Source: Pyrinomonadaceae bacterium (lineage in GTDB: Bacteria > Acidobacteriota > Blastocatellia > Pyrinomonadales > Pyrinomonadaceae). From it: DNA of 5,017 bases. Location of the stretch: positions 1-5,017 of the forward strand of contig JACCRA010000786.1 in assembly GCA_013813825.1 (NCBI GenBank). The letters run 5' to 3'. A model generated the notes under the pieces. It had not been told where the DNA came from. It worked only from the letters and a program-made list of their open reading frames with translations, and ran no database searches. The position numbers and the translations under genes are program-made. Positions 1-5,017 of the stretch are shown here, piece by piece (position 1 is the first letter of the stretch; each line of letters starts with the position of its first letter).

Positions 1-1929
1 CAGACTTAGCGGATCGACGGTCGTGCGAAGCACGAGATTCATGCGCCCCGCGATCCTCGGCAATACTTCGGCGGAGGCTTGGTTGAACGGCAGATAGAGT
101 TGTGACTTGATACGTTCGTCGGCGTCTAAACCGAAGTGTTTGACGTGCGCGACGACGCCGACGATCTCCGCGCTCGGATTGTCGCCTTCGCCTGCGATGC
201 GCTGCCCAATCGGGTCTTCGTCGGGGAACTGCTGGCGCGCGAAGGCTTCGTCAATCACGGCGACGTGGGGACTGCGCTGCGTGTCCTGCGCGGTGAAGAA
301 TCTGCCTTTGACGAGGCGGATGCCCATCGCCTTCAGGTAGCCCGGACTCGTCACATAGAACATCGTCTGCGGTTGCTTGCCGGGTTCAGGCTGCGGTCGT
401 CCTTCGATGGCAAATGAGGTATCACTCGCGCCGGTGAGCGGCAGCCCGTTCGAGTATGCAGCCGCTTCGACGCCGGGCAATGCCGCGATGCGCTCGTTCA
501 CTTCGTTGAAGAAGTTGAGCACCTTGCCGCTTTCGTTCTTTTCCGCTCTGACCGAGAGTTGCATCGTCAGCAAATTCCGCGCGTTGAAGCCGGGGTCGGT
601 GTTGAGGATGTTCAGGAAACTCTTGATGAGCAGACCCGCGCCAACGAGCAGCACGAGCGACAATGCGACTTCTGAGATGACGAGCAAGCTCCGCACCAAT
701 CCGCCTCGCTTGCCTCCTGTCGAACCGCGCCCGCCCTCTTTGAGCGTTTCGTTCATATCCGTCTTCGACGCTCCGAGCGCCGGAGCGAGTCCGAAAATAA
801 CGCCGGTGACGAGCGAGACGAGCAGTGTGAACAACAGCACGCTCGAATCTAGTTTGACCTCCGCCGTCGTCGGCAAACTATCGGCACTCGCGGCGCGCAG
901 CGCGTCAATTCCCCACACCGCCAAGAGCAAACCGACAACGCCGCCCAAGAGCGAGAGCAGCACGCTCTCAGTTAGCAATTGGCGGACGATGCGCCAACGA
1001 CCCGCGCCGAGCGCGGTGCGGATTGCCACCTCCTTCCGCCGCGACGCGGCGCGTGCGAGCAGCAAGTTGGCGACGTTGGCACACGCGATGGCAAGGACAA
1101 AGCCGACCGCGCCGAGCAAAACGAGCAGCGAAGTCCGCACGTCGTCAACGAAAAATTCGTGCAGCGGTGTGAGCGTCGCGCTGTTGCCCTGCATTCCGTA
1201 CTGCGCTGAAATGCGCTCCGCGATACCGATGATCTCGGCGCGCGCCGCCTCGATTGTGACGCCCGGTTTCAAACGCGCAATCGCGTAGATGCCGGGATGG
1301 CTGCCGCGTTCCATCATCTGATCTGCGCGCAAGCCGATGGGCACGAACACGTCGGTCGGCGTCCCGAACCGATAACTTTCCGGCAGCACGCCGATGACCG
1401 TGTAGATATCGCCGCTGAGCGTCAATTGCTTGCCAACGATACCAGCCTCCGAGCCGAAGCGACGCTGCCACAGACCGTCGCTGATGAGGCAAGCGCGATT
1501 GGCTCCGGGTCGATCTTCATCGGCTATGAAGTTGCGACCAAGCGCCGGCTTGACGCCGAGCAGATCGAAGAAGCTCGCCGACACGGCTCTGCCTGACAGA
1601 CGCTCCGGCTCGCCCGCGCCGACGAGATTAAGGCTGCGAAACTGCATCGCCGCGATGCCTGAAAACACCGTGCTTTGCTCGCGCCAATCAAGGAAGTTCG
1701 GATACGAGATGGACATCTGCGGCACTTGCGGGCTGTCTTCCGAAAGCCGCACGAGCCGGTCCGGTTCGGAGTATGGTAGCGGGCGCAGGAGCGTCGCGTT
1801 GACCACGCTGAAGATCGCGGTATTGACGCCGATGCCGAGCGCCAATACGACGACGATCACCGCCGTCACGTTCCAACTCTTCCACAGCATTCGCAGAGCG
1901 AACCGTATGTCTTGCCACAAAGTAGTCAT
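1..1929 (-). CDS. ADOP-family MacB/FtsX-like ABC transporter permease (ADOP2), 3' end cut by window edge
   Basis: This frame is open without interruption for 643 codons from the ATG at 1929 to the left edge. Seen: MTTLWQDIRFALRML at the N-terminus, then TM1 at about residues 20-46 with LALGIGVNTAIF. A first periplasmic MacB-type domain follows (about 50-260), then three TM segments (about 263-290, 317-340, 363-386). The family-typical IACANVANLLLAR motif is at 280-292, followed by the charged SRRKEVAIRTALGAGRWR stretch. A fifth TM (about 414-437) starts the second half, and the second periplasmic domain runs from about 440 to the edge. Aligned with its 840-residue neighbour, about 165 residues holding the last three TM helices lie outside the window. 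The family is an inner-membrane permease duplicated relative to MacB, with no fused ATPase. The start at 1929 is preferred over the adjacent ATG at 1932 because it reproduces the 6-base ribosome-site spacing and N-terminus of the upstream paralogue. Substrate unknown. Its stop codon is not visible. Confidence 0.93.
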   Translation of the reverse strand, partial: MTTLWQDIRFALRMLWKSWNVTAVIVVVLALGIGVNTAIFSVVNATLLRPLPYSEPDRLVRLSEDSPQVPQMSISYPNFLDWREQSTVFSGIAAMQFRSLNLVGAGEPERLSGRAVSASFFDLLGVKPALGRNFIADEDRPGANRACLISDGLWQRRFGSEAGIVGKQLTLSGDIYTVIGVLPESYRFGTPTDVFVPIGLRADQMMERGSHPGIYAIARLKPGVTIEAARAEIIGIAERISAQYGMQGNSATLTPLHEFFVDDVRTSLLVLLGAVGFVLAIACANVANLLLARAASRRKEVAIRTALGAGRWRIVRQLLTESVLLSLLGGVVGLLLAVWGIDALRAASADSLPTTAEVKLDSSVLLFTLLVSLVTGVIFGLAPALGASKTDMNETLKEGGRGSTGGKRGGLVRSLLVISEVALSLVLLVGAGLLIKSFLNILNTDPGFNARNLLTMQLSVRAEKNESGKVLNFFNEVNERIAALPGVEAAAYSNGLPLTGASDTSFAIEGRPQPEPGKQPQTMFYVTSPGYLKAMGIRLVKGRFFTAQDTQRSPHVAVIDEAFARQQFPDEDPIGQRIAGEGDNPSAEIVGVVAHVKHFGLDADERIKSQLYLPFNQASAEVLPRIAGRMNLVLRTTVDPLSL

Positions 1930-1935
1930 CATTCA

Positions 1936-1941
1936 CACCTC
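1936..1941 (-). promoter_or_regulatory. Ribosome binding site of ADOP2
   Basis: GAGGTG on the minus strand lies 6 bases before the ATG at 1929 and only 3 bases before the ATG at 1932. The same GAGGTGTGA leader with a 6-base gap precedes the paralogous permease, which favours the 1929 start. Confidence 0.75.
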
Positions 1942-2001
1942 AAGAGCGGGTCTCAGGTATCGGGTGTCAGGTGTCGGGAAAAACCAAAGACAACCGCTCT
2001 T
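1942..2001 (-). promoter_or_regulatory. Possible alternative RNA fold in the ADOP1-ADOP2 leader
   Basis: AAGAGCGG at 1942-1949 (plus strand) is exactly complementary to CCGCTCTT at 1994-2001. One partner sits in the loop of the large inverted repeat and the other between that repeat and the ADOP2 ribosome site. The 8-base pairing is interleaved with the main stem. The connecting segments of 2 and 3 bases are too short for both helices to form fully together, so they would compete. In the minus-strand RNA, ACACCT at 1974-1969 could also pair with AGGUGU at 1940-1935, which covers the ribosome site. A regulatory role is inferred from complementarity only; an 8-base match may be chance. Confidence 0.3.
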
Positions 2002-2034
2002 TCTACCGACACCCGACACCCGGCACCTGACACC
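1953..2034. repeat. Long inverted repeat built of degenerate 7-base units between the two permease genes
   Basis: The left arm (1953-1980) is four 7-base units with consensus TCRGGTG, the last one diverged. The right arm (2003-2034), read on the minus strand, is the same kind of series: a GGTG remnant, then TCAGGTG, CCGGGTG, TCGGGTG and a diverged TCGGTAG. The arms 1953-1979 and 2004-2030 match as an inverted repeat at 23 of 27 positions, with a 24-base loop. The structure begins one base after the ADOP1 stop codon and ends 11 bases before the ADOP2 ribosome site. No T-run follows the stem on either side, so I do not call it an intrinsic terminator. It could stabilise or separate the two messages, or be a dispersed genomic repeat resembling short tandemly repeated heptamers known in other bacteria. 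Confidence 0.8.
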
Positions 2035-2035
2035 T

Positions 2036-4558
2036 TCATTCATATCTGAGCGCGATCATCGGATCGACTCTCGACGCGCGACGCGCCGGGATGAAACTCG
2101 CCGCCAGCGCGATCAGTGTCAGGAACACGGCGATACCGGCGAAAGTTAAAGGATCGCTCGTGCTGACACCGTAGAGAAAACTCGCGAGCAGGCGCGTGAC
2201 GGCGAGAGCTACTCCCAAGCCGAGCAGGACGCCGACGGCGACGAGCGCCATGCCTTCACGCAGGACGAGTCCCAACACGTCACCTCCCCGCGCGCCGAGC
2301 GCCATCCGAATACCGATCTCGCGTGTCCGCCGCGCGACCGAATAAGACATCACACCGTAGAGACCGACCGCAGCCAGTAAGAGCGCCAGCAAACCGAAGA
2401 CGCCGAGCAGCAATGCGCCCATGCGGGCCGGGAATAACGAGTTGTTGAGCAGTTCGGTCATCGGCCTGATGTTTGTGACGGGTAAGTTCTTCTCAATTGT
2501 TTGCACTTCGTGGCGCACCCCGGCGGCGAAGTTCGACGGGTCGCCGCCCGTGCGAATCAATAAAGTCATCCCGGTCTCGTGACGTTGCAGGATGCTTTGA
2601 TAAACCATTGGCGCGGACGTTTCGCCGAGCGTGACGTACTTACCGTCGCGGGCCAGGCCGACAACTTCCAGCCACGGCCCTTCCGCGCCGCGCAAGCTGA
2701 GTCGTTTGCCGAGAGGGTCTTGATCGGGGAAATAACGTCTGGCGAAAGTTTCGTTGATGATGATGACACCCGGCGCGCCTTCGCGGTCTTGGGCGGTGAA
2801 ATCGCGCCCGCGCAACAGAGGGATGCTCATCGTTTCGAAGTATTTCAGCGCGACGGGGCTGGCGAGTGTAATGTTGCCTCCCGTGTCGGGATTTCCGCTT
2901 GTGCTTTCGCTGCCGCCCGCACGGTCGGGTCCCTCGCGGCCTTCAATGAGCACAGTACTCTGGCGACTCGCGCCGCTGAGCGGCGGCGTGCGTGAGAGCG
3001 TCGCGGACTGCACGCCCGGTATCGCCTCGACACGCTCGATCACCCCCCGGTAAAACTCTTGCCCCTGCGCTTTCGTGTAGCGCAGCAGGTGAATGTTAAG
3101 CGGCATCGACAGAATATTCTCCGGACTGAATCCCGGATCAATGCGTTGCGCTTGACTGAGGCTGCGCAAGAATAATCCCGCGCTAATCAGCAACACGAGC
3201 GACAGCGCCACCTGTGCGACGACCAAAAGGTTACGCAGGTTAAAGCCACGAAAGCCCGAAGAGCTTCTGCCCGGCAACGCCACCGTCTCGTCTTTGAGCG
3301 CGTGGACGAGGTCGGGATTTGAAGCTTGCAGTGCCGGCGCAATGCCGAAGATGATGCCGGTCAATACTGAGAGCAGCAGCGTGAAACCCAGCACCTTTGC
3401 GTCGAGGCTGAAATCAAAGGCGACGGGAAAGAAGTTGCCCGGCGGCGAGTATGACTGCAAGGCATCAACGAGCCACACGGCAAGCAGCAGGCCGCCCGCG
3501 CCGCCCACCAATGACAAGAACACGCTTTCCGTCAGCAGTTGACGAATCAAGCGCCAACGGCTCGCTCCCAACGCGAGACGAATGCTGATCTCTTTGCGTC
3601 TGGCGGAGGCCCGCGCGAGCAGCAGGTTCGCCACGTTCGCGCACGCGATCAGCAGCACTAATCCGACCACCGCCGACATCAACCCGGCAACGGAGAGCAA
3701 GGTGCCACGCTGATCCGGATCGCCTTTCGTGACCGGAAAGAGCGTCGCGGATTCCCCCCTATTCGTGTCCGGGTAAGCGTCTGCCAATTGCTTCGCCAGC
3801 ACCTTCATTTCGGACTGCGCCTGCTCGAAGCTGACACCGGGTTTGAGGCGACCGATCATGTTCAGCCACCCGTTTCGTCGCACGGAGAGCAAGTCCGGAC
3901 TCATTTCGCCGGAATATCCGCTACGCGGCGGCCGCACCACCGCCTGCATCATCATCGGCACGTAGATGTCGGTCGTCTGGCCCGCCTCAGCACCGTCGAA
4001 CCCGGCGGGCGCAACGCCCACAATGTTGAAAGTCTGCCCGTTCAAAAGCAGTTGTTTGCCGATGACGTTCGCGTCACCCGCGAAGCGTTTCCGCCACAAC
4101 CCGTGACTGATGATGACGACCGGATGCGCTCCCGGCGTTTGATCTTCCTCTGGCGAAAATGTCCGTCCCGCGCTGGCACGCACGCCCAGCACGTCAAAAT
4201 AATTACCGGAGACAATCAATCCGGAAATCTGCTCCGCCCCCTCGTTGTTATTCAGGCTCACGGTAATACCGGAATAAGCAGTCAGTTCGCTGAAGACTTT
4301 GTTTCTGTTGCGGTAGTCCACGTAATCCGGGTAAGGAGCGACGCTGTACGGCGCGGCCTGCGTGCTGCTGAAAACAAACACCAGTCGTTCCGGCTCGGTG
4401 ATGGGCAACGCCCTCAGCAGCACAGCATTGACGAAACTAAAGATCGCGGTGTTCGCACCAATGCCGAGCGCCAGCGAGAGGACAGCGACGATGGTAAAGC
4501 CCGGAGTCTTCCACAACATCCGCGCCGCATAGCGCAAGTCTTGCCAGATTGTTTTCAT
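2036..4558 (-). CDS. ADOP-family MacB/FtsX-like ABC transporter permease (ADOP1), complete
   Basis: This 840-residue protein has the full duplicated MacB-permease plan. Seen: N-terminal MKTIWQDLRYAARML, TM1 (about 22-48) with LALGIGANTAIF, a first periplasmic MacB-type domain (about 50-285), and TM2-4 (about 287-314, 342-366, 387-410). The motif IACANVANLLLAR (304-316) and the cytoplasmic loop RRKEISIRLALGASRWR follow. The second half repeats this: TM5 (444-466), a second periplasmic domain (467-710), TM6-8 (about 713-738, 766-790, 802-824), the loop RRTREIGIRMALGAR, and the usual ALRYE ending. There is no Walker A/B ATPase, so it is an 'orphan' permease that would need an ATP-binding partner encoded elsewhere, or work without one. 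Family knowledge places it in the inner membrane with large periplasmic domains; its substrate is unknown. The start is supported by GAGGTG 6 bases upstream. A Gly/Ser-rich stretch at about 547-561 makes the second periplasmic domain longer than in ADOP2. The ADOP2 gene follows 106 bases downstream, probably in the same operon. Confidence 0.96.
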   Translation of the reverse strand: MKTIWQDLRYAARMLWKTPGFTIVAVLSLALGIGANTAIFSFVNAVLLRALPITEPERLVFVFSSTQAAPYSVAPYPDYVDYRNRNKVFSELTAYSGITVSLNNNEGAEQISGLIVSGNYFDVLGVRASAGRTFSPEEDQTPGAHPVVIISHGLWRKRFAGDANVIGKQLLLNGQTFNIVGVAPAGFDGAEAGQTTDIYVPMMMQAVVRPPRSGYSGEMSPDLLSVRRNGWLNMIGRLKPGVSFEQAQSEMKVLAKQLADAYPDTNRGESATLFPVTKGDPDQRGTLLSVAGLMSAVVGLVLLIACANVANLLLARASARRKEISIRLALGASRWRLIRQLLTESVFLSLVGGAGGLLLAVWLVDALQSYSPPGNFFPVAFDFSLDAKVLGFTLLLSVLTGIIFGIAPALQASNPDLVHALKDETVALPGRSSSGFRGFNLRNLLVVAQVALSLVLLISAGLFLRSLSQAQRIDPGFSPENILSMPLNIHLLRYTKAQGQEFYRGVIERVEAIPGVQSATLSRTPPLSGASRQSTVLIEGREGPDRAGGSESTSGNPDTGGNITLASPVALKYFETMSIPLLRGRDFTAQDREGAPGVIIINETFARRYFPDQDPLGKRLSLRGAEGPWLEVVGLARDGKYVTLGETSAPMVYQSILQRHETGMTLLIRTGGDPSNFAAGVRHEVQTIEKNLPVTNIRPMTELLNNSLFPARMGALLLGVFGLLALLLAAVGLYGVMSYSVARRTREIGIRMALGARGGDVLGLVLREGMALVAVGVLLGLGVALAVTRLLASFLYGVSTSDPLTFAGIAVFLTLIALAASFIPARRASRVDPMIALRYE

Positions 4559-4564
4559 CGCTCA

Positions 4565-4570
4565 CACCTC
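4565..4570 (-). promoter_or_regulatory. Ribosome binding site of ADOP1
   Basis: GAGGTG on the minus strand, 6 bases before the ATG at 4558. The full leader GAGGTGTGA is identical to the one before ADOP2, which supports both start choices. Confidence 0.8.
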
Positions 4571-4573
4571 AAT

Positions 4574-4608
4574 TCAGCGCTCAGTGTTCGGTGGTCAATG
4601 GTCAGACA
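4574..4608. repeat. Five degenerate tandem 7-base units upstream of ADOP1
   Basis: On the plus strand, units begin every 7 bases at 4574, 4581, 4588, 4595 and 4602, each starting with TC and mostly fitting TCRRTGK (for example TCAGTGT, TCGGTGG, TCAATGG). The first and last units are diverged. The periodicity and TCR start resemble the TCRGGTG units between the permeases. No clean second arm exists here: only GGTGGT (4590-4595) finds a partner, ACCACC (4625-4630), plus a small TAGTT-CTT-AACTA palindrome at 4612-4624. The whole 78-base gap shows no convincing promoter, which fits transcription continuing from the upstream gene. The repeat is seen directly; any function is unknown. Confidence 0.55.
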
Positions 4609-4636
4609 AGATAGTTCTTAACTAACCACCACTCCA

Positions 4637-5017
4637 TCACTTCTCATCGTTTTTCACAGCGGCAGGAATGTCGAACTTGACATCCGCGACGGGTACGTTG
4701 TGCTTAACTTCTATGAAGTTGCGCGTTGTCCCGAAGTGATTGTCGTCTAAAGATGACACCCGGATGGTGAACGCCAGCCTGACCCCGTCCACTTCCCGGT
4801 AATCTTCAAAGTCCGTCTGCTCCGGATTTTTGCCGAGGACGGTCTTGGTGAAGACAATCCGACGCAGGAGCAGCCCGGATTGCGCGTCGAAAAACAGTTT
4901 CTCGGCTTTGTTGTCCACAGACTGGGCTTCGATCACGTAGGCTTCGCGATTGCCAATTCTTTCCGTGCCGCTGACGCTCACTTGTGAATACTGGTCCCTG
5001 AGTTTGAGGTCTTTGAA
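4637..5017 (-). CDS. C-terminal part of an exported LolA/LppX-like (outer-membrane lipoprotein-sorting-like) protein, 5' end cut by window edge
   Basis: The frame is open from the right edge to a TGA at 4637-4639 and gives 126 residues. A GTG at 4981 is in frame, but the open frame continues upstream of it and belongs to the same fold, so the true start is outside the window. Seen: a beta-strand pattern GTERIGNREAYVIEA (17-31), EKLFFDAQSGLLLRR (39-53), TDFEDYREVDGVRLAF (68-83), and a terminal EVKHNVPVADVKF. This resembles the half-barrel domain of LolA/LppX-type lipid- or lipoprotein-carrier proteins. It is common in acidobacterial proteins annotated as lipoprotein-sorting proteins, some of them fused to a cytochrome-c-like N-terminus. 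Neither a signal peptide nor heme motifs can be checked here. The gene is co-directional with the permeases, 78 bases upstream of ADOP1, so it is likely the promoter-proximal member of the same unit. The domain assignment is by pattern recognition; the exact subfamily and ligand are unknown. Confidence 0.72.
   Translation of the reverse strand, partial: FKDLKLRDQYSQVSVSGTERIGNREAYVIEAQSVDNKAEKLFFDAQSGLLLRRIVFTKTVLGKNPEQTDFEDYREVDGVRLAFTIRVSSLDDNHFGTTRNFIEVKHNVPVADVKFDIPAAVKNDEK

Noticed and set aside
377..1288. A 303-codon open frame on the plus strand
   Set aside because: It lies wholly antisense to the ADOP2 frame, which has clear family motifs throughout. The product is Ser/Ala/Thr/Pro-rich low-complexity sequence typical of the complement of GC-rich coding DNA.
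1145..1936. Two minus-strand frames (1145-1492 and 1688-1936) that might suggest ADOP2 is frameshifted
   Set aside because: They are out of frame with ADOP2 and Arg-rich. The ADOP2 frame itself reads through the same region without interruption and keeps the family motifs, so there is no frameshift.
1933..1938. A minimal start-stop (GTG TGA) inside the leader of ADOP2, also present before ADOP1
   Set aside because: It falls directly out of the GAGGTGTGA ribosome-site sequence, and nothing else supports translation of it.
1953..2034. Intrinsic terminator between ADOP1 and ADOP2
   Set aside because: The stem is strong but no T-run follows it on either strand; the only T5 run on the minus strand is inside the loop.
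1430..2149. A 239-codon plus-strand frame spanning the intergenic inverted repeat
   Set aside because: It overlaps both permease genes in antisense, and the translation across the repeat is just the heptamers read through. No family resemblance.
4593..4598. A TTGACC box on the minus strand as a -35 promoter element for ADOP1
   Set aside because: The best -10 candidate at proper spacing (TGAATT) matches poorly and would put the transcript start at or after the ribosome site. The TTGACC is also part of the heptamer repeat.
3788..4621. A 277-codon open frame on the plus strand across the ADOP1 start
   Set aside because: Antisense to the first third of ADOP1, His/Arg/Gln-rich without domain pattern, and without a plausible ribosome site; a shadow frame.
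1..5017. CRISPR arrays, tRNA or rRNA genes, transposase or IS ends
   Set aside because: No spaced direct repeats of CRISPR type, no tRNA-like cloverleaf segments and no transposase-like frames were seen; nearly all of the window is coding.

Overview
The window reads as a piece of an acidobacterial genome (phylum Acidobacteriota; a Blastocatellia-like lineage is a guess). The main reason is a tandem pair of large MacB/FtsX-type permeases of the 'acidobacterial duplicated orphan permease' (ADOP) kind. They follow a gene whose C-terminus matches the lipoprotein-sorting-like (LolA/LppX-like) domain common in that phylum. The DNA is moderately GC-rich, and every real gene is on the minus strand.

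In the direction of transcription (right to left) the layout is as follows. (1) 5017-4637 holds the last 126 codons of a probable exported beta-rich protein, cut by the right edge. (2) A 78-base gap contains five degenerate 7-base repeat units and a good ribosome binding site. (3) 4558-2036 is a complete 840-residue ADOP permease (called ADOP1 here). (4) A 106-base gap (2035-1930) is filled by a long inverted repeat built from 7-base units, followed by a second good ribosome binding site. (5) 1929-1 is a second ADOP permease (ADOP2), open for 643 codons and cut by the left edge. There is no non-coding stretch longer than about 110 bases.

The three genes are co-directional and closely spaced, so they are probably one transcription unit. 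The two permeases are paralogues with the same domain plan and nearly the same ribosome-binding leader and first codons. No ATP-binding subunit is present, as is usual for 'orphan' permeases. A plausible but unproven picture is an envelope-located MacB-like transport or mechanotransmission pair next to a lipid/lipoprotein-handling-like protein. Its substrate cannot be read from the sequence.

I do not see an exotic new system. The most interesting non-coding signal is the heptamer-built inverted repeat between the permeases. It has a competing 8-base pairing and a possible anti-Shine-Dalgarno segment just upstream of ADOP2. A degenerate relative of the same 7-base periodicity lies in front of ADOP1.
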